Shown here: piece after piece, positions 39,694 to 47,272 of the stretch
Numbering within the stretch: the stretch's first letter is position 1
How the letters are laid out: the number at the start of each line of letters is the position of its first letter
Assembly: GCA_003279845.1 (NCBI GenBank)
Contig: QCGP01000002.1
Coordinates: 62,001 to 126,000 of the forward strand
DNA: 64,000 nt
Origin: Prochlorococcus sp. AG-388-F11
GTDB taxonomy: Bacteria; Cyanobacteriota; Cyanobacteriia; PCC-6307; Cyanobiaceae
Reading direction: 5' to 3'
Notes under the pieces: model-generated
Database searches by the model: none
What the model was told of the DNA's origin: nothing
What the model saw: only the letters and a program-made list of their open reading frames with translations
Made by a program: the position numbers and the translations under genes

Positions 39694-39969
39694 TTGGGAA
39701 GGCTAGTATTAAATCATAGTACAAATATTGAAGGGCTTATTCCAATACTGCAAAAGTTGGCCCTTAATAACAATGTAAAGACAATAACACCTGCTGTGAT
39801 ATCAAGAGTTAGAGGAAGATCCTCTAAGTTGATAATAAGATTATCAGTAAAAACTATAAACGGATATAAAGCTATTGCAAGAAAGGGTAAAACAGCTCAA
39901 GAAGTTTTCATTTCAACAGACTTAAGTAAAGACGAATTAAAAGAAATGTTAGAAATTTATAATAACTAA
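39694..39969 (+). CDS. DUF2103 family predicted metal-binding protein
   Basis: The 91-aa product matches DUF2103: GRLVLNHSTNIEGLIPIL, then ITPAVISRVRGRSSKLIIRL and AIARKGKTAQEVFI. The conserved His (H8) is present. It begins with TTG at 39694, with no in-frame ATG, so the start is uncertain. Its function is unknown; the family is listed as small metal-binding proteins in cyanobacteria and archaea. It marks the start of the small-gene segment. Confidence 0.8.
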   Translation: MGRLVLNHSTNIEGLIPILQKLALNNNVKTITPAVISRVRGRSSKLIIRLSVKTINGYKAIARKGKTAQEVFISTDLSKDELKEMLEIYNN

Positions 39970-40014
39970 GTAACTTAATGCAAAAGAGTTTAAGATTTAA
40001 AAAAGATTAAATTA

Positions 40015-40221
40015 ATGAGATCAGCTTTAAAATTATCTTTATTTTTATTTCCTTTGTTTATGTTGGGAGAAAAATCATTCTCACTGAGTAATTACGAAAT
40101 AAATCAAATTTGTAAAAAGGAGAGAAAGGGATCAATTTGCATAAAAATTCTGAAAGAGAAAAGGAATAATCTGCAAAAGGGAAATTTAATTGAAATACCA
40201 GTAATTCCTTTTAGGAAATAA
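40015..40221 (+). CDS. small exported protein of unknown function (68 aa)
   Basis: The protein has a clear signal peptide (LKLSLFLFPLFMLGEKSFS, cleavage near residue 23) followed by 45 mature residues, basic, with two cysteines (QIC, SICI) that could pair. I do not recognise it. It follows the DUF2103 gene on the same strand by 45 bp and meets the next gene tail-to-tail. Confidence 0.6.
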   Translation: MRSALKLSLFLFPLFMLGEKSFSLSNYEINQICKKERKGSICIKILKEKRNNLQKGNLIEIPVIPFRK

Positions 40222-40228
40222 TGACAAA

Positions 40229-40498
40229 TTAAATTTCAAATTCCGATTCGAAAAGATTAAAAGCATTTTTATAATTTTCTAGGAATTCTTCTGAATTACC
40301 ATTAAATCCTTGTTGCTCATAATCTTCTTTTAATTCATCATATAAGTAAACTACTCCGTTAAATGCGGTCATATATTCTTTTTGAATATCTTCGTCATTG
40401 ATATCATGAATTTTGGCCAAAACTAATTCGACATTTTTTTTTGATGCATAAATTTTCTTCTCGAAATCTTTATTTAACTTCCTTCTTTTCTTTGGCAT
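40229..40498 (-). CDS. small acidic helical protein (89 aa)
   Basis: The N-terminus is basic (MPKKRRKLNKDFEKK), the rest acidic and helical (NDEDIQKEYMTAFNGVVYLY, EEFLENYKNAFNLFESEFE). No membrane segment or known motif is seen. An open frame of this composition with typical AT-rich codons is likely real, but the family is unknown. Confidence 0.6.
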   Translation of the reverse strand: MPKKRRKLNKDFEKKIYASKKNVELVLAKIHDINDEDIQKEYMTAFNGVVYLYDELKEDYEQQGFNGNSEEFLENYKNAFNLFESEFEI

Positions 40499-40629
40499 AA
40501 AAGGTTTATTTTAAATACAAATTTACATTACTCAAATTCATAGATAAATTAAATTAAAACTTATAAAATGAAAATATAGTTTCCAAATCAAAATAAAAGC
40601 TCTATTTTTCGAATTATTTATTAGATGAT

Positions 40630-41067
40630 ATGAATGAAAAAGGAACAAGTAATTTCAAAAACGTTAGAAAACAAAATTATGAAGCTAAGAAAATGAATAA
40701 TCCTAGAAAGCCTAATAAAAAAGATGGCAATTTATTACCATGGTGGGTTGAGTTATTATTTGTTCAAATAGGATTGCCAGATAAAATACTAATATCAATA
40801 TTAAAAGCAAAAAAGGACTCCAAAGAATTAATCAAAAAAGATAAAAAATTATTAATAGCATTTTTATTTTTTATTGCCACATTGGCATATTTTTATCCAG
40901 TTATTAAACATTCGAAAAATAAATTAAATTGTGAAGCGATCGCCACAAAATACATAATTAAAAATAAAAATATTTCAAAAATTAGTAAGAGGGAATTGAA
41001 GATGTTATCAACAAATTTCTGTTATGGTGGCGAAGAGATCTATGAAATTGAAGATTTAAAAAATTAA
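40630..41067 (+). CDS. membrane protein of unknown function (145 aa)
   Basis: The basic N-terminal 37 residues lead to a segment LLPWWVELLFVQIGLPDKIL and a strong TM at ~78-95 (KLLIAFLFFIATLAYFYPVI). The ~50-residue C-terminal part holds two cysteines (NCEAIA, NFCYGGEE). I do not recognise the family. It is a lone rightward gene in the small-gene island. Confidence 0.6.
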   Translation: MNEKGTSNFKNVRKQNYEAKKMNNPRKPNKKDGNLLPWWVELLFVQIGLPDKILISILKAKKDSKELIKKDKKLLIAFLFFIATLAYFYPVIKHSKNKLNCEAIATKYIIKNKNISKISKRELKMLSTNFCYGGEEIYEIEDLKN

Positions 41068-41148
41068 AATTTTGATTTTTTCCTATTAATAACTCTCTTA
41101 ATACTAAAATAGTTATATTAAGTTTAATTTGATTTATATTTTAATTCC

Positions 41149-41325
41149 ATGACCGATAAAGGACAAAATAAAGAAGAAGTAAAAATGCGATTAAGAGATT
41201 TAAGGCAAAATTTAAAAAAAATGCATCTGGCAGTTACAGAAGATTTAACATTGCCTCAACCAGATGAAGTTAAAATGTTGATGACTAAAATGGATCAACT
41301 ATTGAAATTAATAGAATCAAAATAA
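41149..41325 (+). CDS. small helical protein (58 aa), related to 42563-42766
   Basis: The 58 residues include KEEVKMRLRDLRQNLKKMH and end QLLKLIESK. The pattern E-E-V-x(3)-L-R-x-(L/I)-R-x(2)-L-(K/R)-x-M-H, followed by an acidic Leu/Pro stretch and a D-x-L-L-x-L end, is shared in order and spacing with the protein encoded at 42563-42766 on the opposite strand. A helical hairpin is likely. Function unknown. Confidence 0.6.
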   Translation: MTDKGQNKEEVKMRLRDLRQNLKKMHLAVTEDLTLPQPDEVKMLMTKMDQLLKLIESK

Positions 41326-41364
41326 ACTATAATTTAATTAAATTGGAACTAATAGATTGACAAA

Positions 41365-41715
41365 ATGAAACCAGTAAAACAATTTTCGCAAATATTAATA
41401 TTTTTATTTTTATTATCTTCATGTAAAGCAACTATCAACAAAAACGATCGTATAATTGATTCGGAAGAAAAATTGTTTGAGGAAAATAATTCGGAAAAGA
41501 AAACGATGGAAATAAAGTTTTCATGTGGAGAAAATGGTATTTCAGAATACTTAGAAGATGGATGGATTATCGTAAAAGAAGATTCTCAAGAAAAAATTTG
41601 TACATGGAAATCAGTTCCTGCGACAAAAGATTGTGATATGGAAAAAGATAAAGGTTGCAAGATAACAAAGCCTGATAAAATTGGAGAAGAGAAAATATAT
41701 TTACTAAAGAAATAA
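41365..41715 (+). CDS. putative lipoprotein (116 aa)
   Basis: A signal peptide ends in the lipobox LLSSC with Cys20. The mature part is acidic, then has a beta-rich domain with four more cysteines (FSCGENG, KICTWKS, KDCDME, KGCKI), probably forming disulfides in the periplasm. I do not recognise the family. It stands 39 bp after the 58-aa gene on the same strand. Confidence 0.65.
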   Translation: MKPVKQFSQILIFLFLLSSCKATINKNDRIIDSEEKLFEENNSEKKTMEIKFSCGENGISEYLEDGWIIVKEDSQEKICTWKSVPATKDCDMEKDKGCKITKPDKIGEEKIYLLKK

Positions 41716-41725
41716 CTTTAATATT

Positions 41726-41854
41726 ATGAATTCAAAATTAGATTATTTAGTAGATTCAATTTTTAATAAATTTAAAAACTATAAAAATAAAGAAATCTTT
41801 TTAGAGAAAGAAAATTTAAAGAATTTTATTCTTTTACTTTTTAAAGAGAATTGA
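41726..41854 (+). CDS. possible small protein (42 aa)
   Basis: A 42-codon frame begins 11 bp after the lipoprotein gene. The product is basic at first (DSIFNKFKNYKNKEIFLEKE) with a hydrophobic end (NFILLLFK). No motif is seen and the codons are almost all A/T, so chance is possible. It is kept because it fills a gap in a run of co-directional small genes. Confidence 0.35.
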   Translation: MNSKLDYLVDSIFNKFKNYKNKEIFLEKENLKNFILLLFKEN

Positions 41855-41903
41855 ATTCAAGAAAAGTATAAAAATAACTGTTATAGTAAGCAGATATTTT
41901 TAT

Positions 41904-42005
41904 ATGGTTATGTATAATTTTTCACCATTAACTATTGTTCTTATTTTGTTTTTTATTGCAAGCCTATATTTTTTATATAAGGCAACATCGCAAGCAAAGA
42001 AATAG
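41904..42005 (+). CDS. small single-pass membrane peptide (33 aa)
   Basis: A 33-aa peptide: short N-terminus, TM LTIVLILFFIASLYFLY (residues 9-25), and a polar basic tail KATSQAKK. The size and shape resemble small photosystem or b6f subunits, but I recognise none. The next gene is on the opposite strand, tail to tail. Confidence 0.5.
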   Translation: MVMYNFSPLTIVLILFFIASLYFLYKATSQAKK

Positions 42006-42022
42006 AAAATAATTAAAGTATT

Positions 42023-42205
42023 TTAAATAATTGGATCTTCTCTAAGAAGTAAAACTGTATGCTTACTTAAACCATCTTTCATCCATTCGTTATATTCTTC
42101 TAAAACACACTTTTTATTAGAGTCTTCTAATAAAGAAATTCTTTTTTTGGCATTATCTAAGGCTAGTTTTATAGAATATTCAAAATCTCGAGATTTTTCT
42201 TGCAT
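42023..42205 (-). CDS. small charged protein (60 aa)
   Basis: A helical, charged product (EYSIKLALDNAKKRISLLED) with a single Cys and a final LLLREDPII. No recognised domain. The frame ends near 42023 and begins at an ATG after upstream stops. Confidence 0.5.
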   Translation of the reverse strand: MQEKSRDFEYSIKLALDNAKKRISLLEDSNKKCVLEEYNEWMKDGLSKHTVLLLREDPII

Positions 42206-42344
42206 AGTTTTTTTTTCATTTTAGTTAGATTGATTGCCTATTCTGTATAACAAATAACAATATTAAGCTTTCAATTGATAAGAGTATCAAGCAATACTGA
42301 ACAATCTTATATATATTTGTCATAATATTATTTTTTAAAATACT

Positions 42345-42539
42345 ATGTCTTACGAAGCAGGAAGTAAAGAATGTAGGCATTTGATTGAAGCAAAGGAAAG
42401 TCTTTTATTAGCAATGGAAGCTTTGAGCAATATTAGTTCAACTGATATTTTACAGATACAAATTAAAGAAATTTACAATAAATTAGAAAAGATGCATGAC
42501 AATCGCAAAAAAATAGAATCAGCAACTAATTATTTATGA
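42345..42539 (+). CDS. small helical protein (64 aa)
   Basis: The product has two predicted amphipathic helices (ECRHLIEAKESLLLAMEALS and IQIKEIYNKLEKMHDNRKK), likely a helical hairpin. Its LEKMHD resembles the MH element of the two related small proteins nearby, but similarity is weak. No function is known. The ATG is preceded by a long AT-rich spacer. Confidence 0.55.
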   Translation: MSYEAGSKECRHLIEAKESLLLAMEALSNISSTDILQIQIKEIYNKLEKMHDNRKKIESATNYL

Positions 42540-42562
42540 TTTATACAAATGATTTTATAACT

Positions 42563-42766
42563 TCAAAAATTACTATTTACCCTTTTTACTCTTTTATCTG
42601 ATAATAAATCTAGTAATGCATCTAGTTGTGCATGAACTTCCTTCGCTTCATTTATATCTGGTAACAAATCTTCTTTGATGAGCATTTGATGCATTTCTCT
42701 AAGTTCTAACCTTATGTATCTAAGGTGAGAACTTACTTCTTCTCTCTTAGTTGCACTCATATTCAA
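42563..42766 (-). CDS. small helical protein (67 aa), related to 41149-41325
   Basis: The 67 residues include REEVSSHLRYIRLELREMHQ, then IKEDLLPDINEAKEVHAQLD, ending ALLDLLSDKR. The order and spacing match the 58-aa protein at 41149 (E-E-V, L-R-x-I/L-R, M-H, D-L...LP, D-x-L-L). These look like diverged paralogs lying on opposite strands. Function unknown. Confidence 0.6.
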   Translation of the reverse strand: MNMSATKREEVSSHLRYIRLELREMHQMLIKEDLLPDINEAKEVHAQLDALLDLLSDKRVKRVNSNF

Positions 42767-42898
42767 TTTTCAGTTCTTTAATTATACAATACTGAGTTTT
42801 TACTATCGCTAAATAGATTTTGATTAATCAGAAACAGATATAAAAATTTAATAACTCATCAAGATTTTTTTTAATTGCAGTGTAGTAAGATATATCGA

Positions 42899-43072
42899 AT
42901 GGGAAACAAAAATTCAAAAAAAATTCAAACTAAGTTAAATAAAAAAAATCAAGAATTAGGTCAAACTAAAAACTCTGCAAAATTAGTTCTTTTTATTTTT
43001 GGTATAGGTCCAATAATAGGCATAATAATATTTTTATTTAGCAAGGGATTTTTCAATTCACCAAATTTGTAA
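42899..43072 (+). CDS. small C-terminal membrane protein (57 aa)
   Basis: From the ATG at 42899 the product has a basic Asn/Lys-rich N-terminus (NKNSKKIQTKLNKKNQELGQ) and one TM (LVLFIFGIGPIIGIIIFLFS). A TTG eight codons upstream is possible but less likely. The shape resembles ribosome-associated membrane proteins and other small picocyanobacterial genes; I do not recognise it. Confidence 0.5.
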   Translation: MGNKNSKKIQTKLNKKNQELGQTKNSAKLVLFIFGIGPIIGIIIFLFSKGFFNSPNL

Positions 43073-43128
43073 ATCTTGAGTTTTGAATATTAAACTTTAA
43101 TAATAAATTCAATAAAAATATAAAATAA

Positions 43129-43332
43129 TTATTGAAATTTCTTTAATGAAAATATTCTAAATTGAGCCATTTTTCTTGCATTTTCTGGATTAGATACTAA
43201 AAAAGGATGGTCAGATAAAACCTCAAATACTTTATCAATCTTTAATAGTGAGTCCTCACAATCAATATTATTCCATTCTTCATCAAATGACATTGCGAAG
43301 CTATCTGCATTATCGTAAAGTTTATCTTTCAT
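43129..43332 (-). CDS. small acidic protein (67 aa)
   Basis: The acidic N-terminal half (DNADSFAMSFDEEWNNIDCED) is followed by DKVFEVLSDHPFLVSNPENA and a basic end. No membrane segment or known domain. It is a lone leftward gene; AT-rich spacers lie on both sides. Confidence 0.5.
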   Translation of the reverse strand: MKDKLYDNADSFAMSFDEEWNNIDCEDSLLKIDKVFEVLSDHPFLVSNPENARKMAQFRIFSLKKFQ

Positions 43333-43511
43333 AAGATTTTAATTTAAATAAAAAATCTATAAATTTTGAACTGATCTTAAAAAGTAATTAGGTAAAGCAT
43401 ATAATACTCATCTAATAACTAATTAAAAATTAAATTTTAAGGTACTTTAAAATTATACTTTCTTTTATCCCTTAAATTTAAACTGCTTACTAAAAATTCA
43501 ATAAAAATAAT

Positions 43512-43919
43512 TTGACAGAAGTGTTACAATTACGACAAATGATAAATCTCATGGAAAATAAAGTCAAAAGAATAGGGTATCTTCCTAGGAAAAGAGTACT
43601 TGATATTATTGATGAAATATCCAAAAGCGAATCCATAAGCAGATCTAAAGTTGTTGGAATATTAGTTGAAGAAGCATTAGACGCAAGAGGAATTGCAAAT
43701 TTTGGATATAGCAATATTAATAAATCAAATTTATATAAATCGAATATTTATAAAGAGGTACATAATGAAAATATTCACTTGAAAGATACAGAAGATGAAT
43801 TTGTTGATGATAGTGGTTACACAGTTTCTTCTAGCAAAACACTAGATCGCTCAATATCTTCTGCTGATATTGAATTAGCAAAAAAAATAAATATTCTTAA
43901 AGAATCAGGATTAATATAA
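43512..43919 (+). CDS. possible ribbon-helix-helix DNA-binding protein (135 aa)
   Basis: The N-terminal ~45 residues (KVKRIGYLPRKRVLDIIDEI, SKSESISRSKVVGILVEEAL) fit the beta-helix-helix spacing of RHH/CopG-like regulators. The rest is polar, Ser/Asp-rich and probably disordered. The start is uncertain: TTG at 43512 gives the longest form, and ATGs at 43539 and 43551 are good alternatives; none has a clear ribosome-binding site. A weak hairpin follows. It might regulate its neighbours; that is inference. Confidence 0.55.
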   Translation: MTEVLQLRQMINLMENKVKRIGYLPRKRVLDIIDEISKSESISRSKVVGILVEEALDARGIANFGYSNINKSNLYKSNIYKEVHNENIHLKDTEDEFVDDSGYTVSSSKTLDRSISSADIELAKKINILKESGLI

Positions 43920-43971
43920 ACTCCATTGGGAATTTATTTTATTTTTTTAATGCATAACATTGAATCATTGT

Positions 43972-43991
43972 TTATTCTAAGTCAAGAATAA
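43972..43991 (+). terminator. weak AT-rich hairpin after the RHH-like gene
   Basis: TTATTCT (43972-43978) and AGAATAA (43985-43991) form a 7-bp stem with a 6-nt loop. A short T-run follows a few bases later. It is 53 bp past the RHH-like stop and 60 bp before the DUF2130 gene. Weak stems are common in such AT-rich DNA, so it may not terminate transcription. Confidence 0.3.
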
Positions 43992-44050
43992 TATTCCTTT
44001 TTAAATAGTTGGGATATTAAGTCTTTTATAAATTAATTTGAAATCAAAAA

Positions 44051-45370
44051 ATGAAAGATATTAAATGTCCCTCCTGCGGCAAAACTTTCCGAATTGATCC
44101 AAGTAGCTTTGAAGAAATTCTTCTTCAAATAAAAGACGAAGAATTTAATAAACAAATAAAAGAAAGACTTCAATTGGCTGAAGAAGATAATAATAAAGCT
44201 TTGGAAATTGTAAAGCAAGAATTTAAAATAAAGTTAGTAGAGCAAAACCGTCTTAAAGAAAATGAAATGCAGGCTCTTCAAGCTAAATTAAATATCACTG
44301 AAGAAAAGAAAACAAATGCTCTAAGTGAATTAAGAAATCAGGCTTCAAATAAAATCAACAAACTAAATAACGAATTAAAAAATTTACAGAATGAAATTAA
44401 AAGCCAGTCTTTAATTTCAGAATTATCATTAAAAAACAAAATCAATGAAGCTGTTAGTAATTTAGAAAAAGAAAACTCATTATTAACAAATTCCATTGAA
44501 AAGATGAAGCTCGAACAATCAATTAATGAAAAATTGATTGAAGAAAAATTTAGAAACAAAATTAGTGAAAGGGACCTGACTATTCAGGAGTTAAGAGAGA
44601 TGAAATCTAGATTATCTACAAAGATGGTAGGGGAAACCTTAGAAATCCATTGCGAAACCCAATTTAATCTTAATCGTGCTTCTGCATTCAAAAACTCATA
44701 TTTCGAAAAAGATAATGATGCCACTTCCGGAAGTAAAGGGGACTATATATTTAGAGAATTTGATAAGAATAAAACCGAAGTAGTATCAATAATGTTTGAG
44801 ATGAAGAACGAAAGTTTAAATGGAACTAATAAAAGAAAAAACGAAGATTTTTTAAAAGAATTAGATAAAGATAGAAGGCAAAAATCTTGTGAGTACGCAG
44901 TACTCGTTAGTCTATTAGAACCAGAAAGTGAACTATATAATGCAGGCATAGTAGATGTTTCACATAGGTTCCCAAAGATGTATGTAATAAGACCGCAATT
45001 TTTCTTGCCAATTATTTCTTTGCTAAGAAATGCATCCATGGAAACCTTAAAATACAAGTCACAAATTGATTTAATGAAACGCGAGAATTACGACATAACT
45101 AATTTTGAAACTACACTTGAGCAATTCAAAAATGCCGTTGGTAAAAATGTTTCTCTGGCCCAAGATAGATTTAATGATGCAATTTCAGAAATTGATAAAT
45201 CAATAACCCACTTACAAAAAACAAAAGAAGCTTTAATTCTCTCAAAAAAACACCTTTTATCTGCTGACAGCAAATCTCAAGATTTAACAGTAAAGAAATT
45301 AACTAGAAATAACCCAACTATGAAGAAAAAGTTTAATGATTTAAATAATTTCGAAGATGAAGTAGCGTAA
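44051..45370 (+). CDS. DUF2130 protein: zinc ribbon, coiled coil, nuclease-like core
   Basis: The 439-aa protein has a one-pair zinc-ribbon start (C6-x2-C9, IKCPSCGKTF), a long coiled coil (~40-185), and the DUF2130 core from ~190. The core includes STKMVGETLEIHCE, SGSKGDYIF with D231, and SIMFEMKNE with E250 and K252. The D...ExK arrangement resembles PD-(D/E)XK nucleases; this is inferred from pattern, not shown. A basic C-terminal helical region follows. It precedes the IF2_N, tail-anchored and ligase-associated repair genes on the same strand, so a DNA-processing role is attractive. Confidence 0.8.
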   Translation: MKDIKCPSCGKTFRIDPSSFEEILLQIKDEEFNKQIKERLQLAEEDNNKALEIVKQEFKIKLVEQNRLKENEMQALQAKLNITEEKKTNALSELRNQASNKINKLNNELKNLQNEIKSQSLISELSLKNKINEAVSNLEKENSLLTNSIEKMKLEQSINEKLIEEKFRNKISERDLTIQELREMKSRLSTKMVGETLEIHCETQFNLNRASAFKNSYFEKDNDATSGSKGDYIFREFDKNKTEVVSIMFEMKNESLNGTNKRKNEDFLKELDKDRRQKSCEYAVLVSLLEPESELYNAGIVDVSHRFPKMYVIRPQFFLPIISLLRNASMETLKYKSQIDLMKRENYDITNFETTLEQFKNAVGKNVSLAQDRFNDAISEIDKSITHLQKTKEALILSKKHLLSADSKSQDLTVKKLTRNNPTMKKKFNDLNNFEDEVA

Positions 45371-45468
45371 TCAAACAATTAATTTTGTAATTAATAATAG
45401 TTAAAAATATTTTTAATTTCTAATTTATAAATATATTATTAATAATAAATTCCATAGCTAAGAAAATA

Positions 45469-45750
45469 ATGTCTATCAACACTCCAATTTTTACTATTGC
45501 CAAAGATCTTAATGTCGAAAGTAATAGAATATTATTAGCCTGCAAGAAACTTGGAATCAACGCAAAAGGTGCGGCAAAAAGATTAAATAAACAAGAATTA
45601 GAAAAAATTAAAAGTTATTTTGAAACTGGTAAAAATGTATCCGATGAAGTAATTAATTTAAATAAAGTTAAGGCTAAAAGCAATTCGAGAGAAATTGTAG
45701 AAAAAGTAAGGATTAACTTTTTTCCAAACAGACTTATTCGTAAATCTTAA
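45469..45750 (+). CDS. stand-alone IF2_N-domain protein (93 aa)
   Basis: Residues ~6-51 (IFTIAKDLNVESNRILLACK, KLGINAKGAAKRLNKQELEK) match the IF-2 N-terminal helical domain. That domain normally sits in front of translation initiation factor 2 and also occurs in other nucleic-acid proteins. Here it is alone, followed by a basic tail ending FFPNRLIRKS. No G domain follows, and no frameshift joins it to a larger gene. It lies 98 bp after the DUF2130 gene and 84 bp before the next gene. Confidence 0.65.
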   Translation: MSINTPIFTIAKDLNVESNRILLACKKLGINAKGAAKRLNKQELEKIKSYFETGKNVSDEVINLNKVKAKSNSREIVEKVRINFFPNRLIRKS

Positions 45751-45834
45751 ATAAAACTTATTTTTTCTAATTAGTTAAAAGAATAAGCCACAGAAGAGAA
45801 AAATAATAATTTATCATAAGTAAAAATACTTAAT

Positions 45835-46248
45835 ATGCGTTTAAACTCAATTCTAAACTCTCTTGAAAAATCTTGGGAAAGAGATGATATTCTTTTAAAA
45901 ATAAAGAACGGGTCTGGTGAAGATGAGATAGTTAATGAATTTCTTGCAAATAACGAGATGCAAATTAAAGAATTAAATACTTTATTAAAACCAAAAGATA
46001 TTGATTTATTTAATCAAGTAGAAAAACTCTCAACTTGCGAATCTAAATTAATAAATAAGATTAAAAATTTAAATTACTTAGAAAATAATGAAAATCAATA
46101 CATAGTAAATCAGAAAAACATTTCATCATCTAATGAAGTACCTTTTAACATGATTAGTTCATTCATGATTAATTGGAGCAACAAAGTTGTAGTTTTTGCC
46201 TTACTAACAATTTCAGCCATAGCTTTATCAAAACAAGCGTGGGCATAA
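45835..46248 (+). CDS. possible tail-anchored membrane protein (137 aa)
   Basis: The N-terminal ~110 residues are soluble and helical (NSLEKSWERDDILLKIKNGS). A single hydrophobic C-terminal segment, VVVFALLTISAIALSKQAWA, ends the protein at once, the topology of tail-anchored proteins. I do not recognise the family. It lies 35 bp before the repair module and shares its direction. Confidence 0.55.
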   Translation: MRLNSILNSLEKSWERDDILLKIKNGSGEDEIVNEFLANNEMQIKELNTLLKPKDIDLFNQVEKLSTCESKLINKIKNLNYLENNENQYIVNQKNISSSNEVPFNMISSFMINWSNKVVVFALLTISAIALSKQAWA

Positions 46249-46283
46249 TTAGCTAAATTAACTTCATTGTAAGAGATGGAGTT

Positions 46284-47270
46284 TTGAGAACTAACCAAGA
46301 ATATTTAATCAAATATAAAGATGGAAATCTTTATTGTGAACTTGCTGATATTTGGATTGATCCAATTAAGCCAGTTAAAAGAGCATTAATAACCCATGCT
46401 CATTTTGATCACTTTACATTTGGCTGTGAAGAATACCTTTCTACTAACGAGACTGCGATACTTCTTAAAGAAAGAGTTGGAGATAATATAAAAATTAAGA
46501 CTTTTGATTATGGAGAAGAATTTAAGATAAATGGCATCAATATTTCTTTTCATCCTTCAGGTCACATTCTTGGATCTAGTCAAATAAGATTTATTTTTGC
46601 TGATGAAAAATGGCTAATTTCAGGTGACTTTAAGCTTCAAAAAGATGAGACTTGCAAACAATATGAAATAGTAAAAACTGATTATTTAATAAGCGAATGT
46701 ACTTTTGGTTTGCCAATATTTAAGTGGGATGAGACTAATAAAATAGCTAATGATATTTCAAAATGGATAACTCATTCGCCAGAAAAAACTTCTTTACTTT
46801 TCTGTTATTCACTTGGTAAAGCTCAGAGATTGATAAACGAAATTAGTCAAACAAATTTCAAAGGTAATATTTATTCCCATGGCAGTATTTATAAAATGAG
46901 CAATTGTTATAAGGAACTTGGAATTGATATTAAAGATACTATAAAAATTGAAAATAAAAAAAAGATTGATGAACTTAAAGGAAGTCTATTATTATTACCG
47001 ACATCTTTAAGTAAGGGCTCTTTTCTAAAAAATTTTAAAAATATTCAAACAGCTTTTGCGAGTGGATGGATGTCAATAAGAGCTTTAAGGAAAAGATCAG
47101 GATATGACAAAGGATTCGCAATCTCTGATCATGCAGATTGGGATGGAATTCTGGAAGTAGTAAAAAAGTCTGAAGCAAAAAATGTATTTTTTCATCATGG
47201 AGATAGTGAAGCCTTAAGTAAATATTTAGTTGAAAAGGAATCAATAAATGTTCTTTTATTCGGTAAATAA
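46284..47270 (+). CDS. ligase-associated MBL-fold DNA exonuclease
   Basis: The 328-aa metallo-beta-lactamase-fold protein has the metal motif HAHFDH (38-43), the second His element HPSGHILGSSQ, and Asp in ISGDF. A later GFAISDHADWDGI resembles the beta-CASP C-terminal motifs. With the next three genes this is the first member of the bacterial gene cluster encoding exonuclease, ATP-dependent ligase, Lhr-Core and phosphoesterase. It is predicted to process DNA ends. TTG at 46284 is the start: an ATG just upstream runs into a stop. The ligase ATG lies 2 bp after its stop. Confidence 0.85.
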   Translation: MRTNQEYLIKYKDGNLYCELADIWIDPIKPVKRALITHAHFDHFTFGCEEYLSTNETAILLKERVGDNIKIKTFDYGEEFKINGINISFHPSGHILGSSQIRFIFADEKWLISGDFKLQKDETCKQYEIVKTDYLISECTFGLPIFKWDETNKIANDISKWITHSPEKTSLLFCYSLGKAQRLINEISQTNFKGNIYSHGSIYKMSNCYKELGIDIKDTIKIENKKKIDELKGSLLLLPTSLSKGSFLKNFKNIQTAFASGWMSIRALRKRSGYDKGFAISDHADWDGILEVVKKSEAKNVFFHHGDSEALSKYLVEKESINVLLFGK

Positions 47271-47272
47271 AT

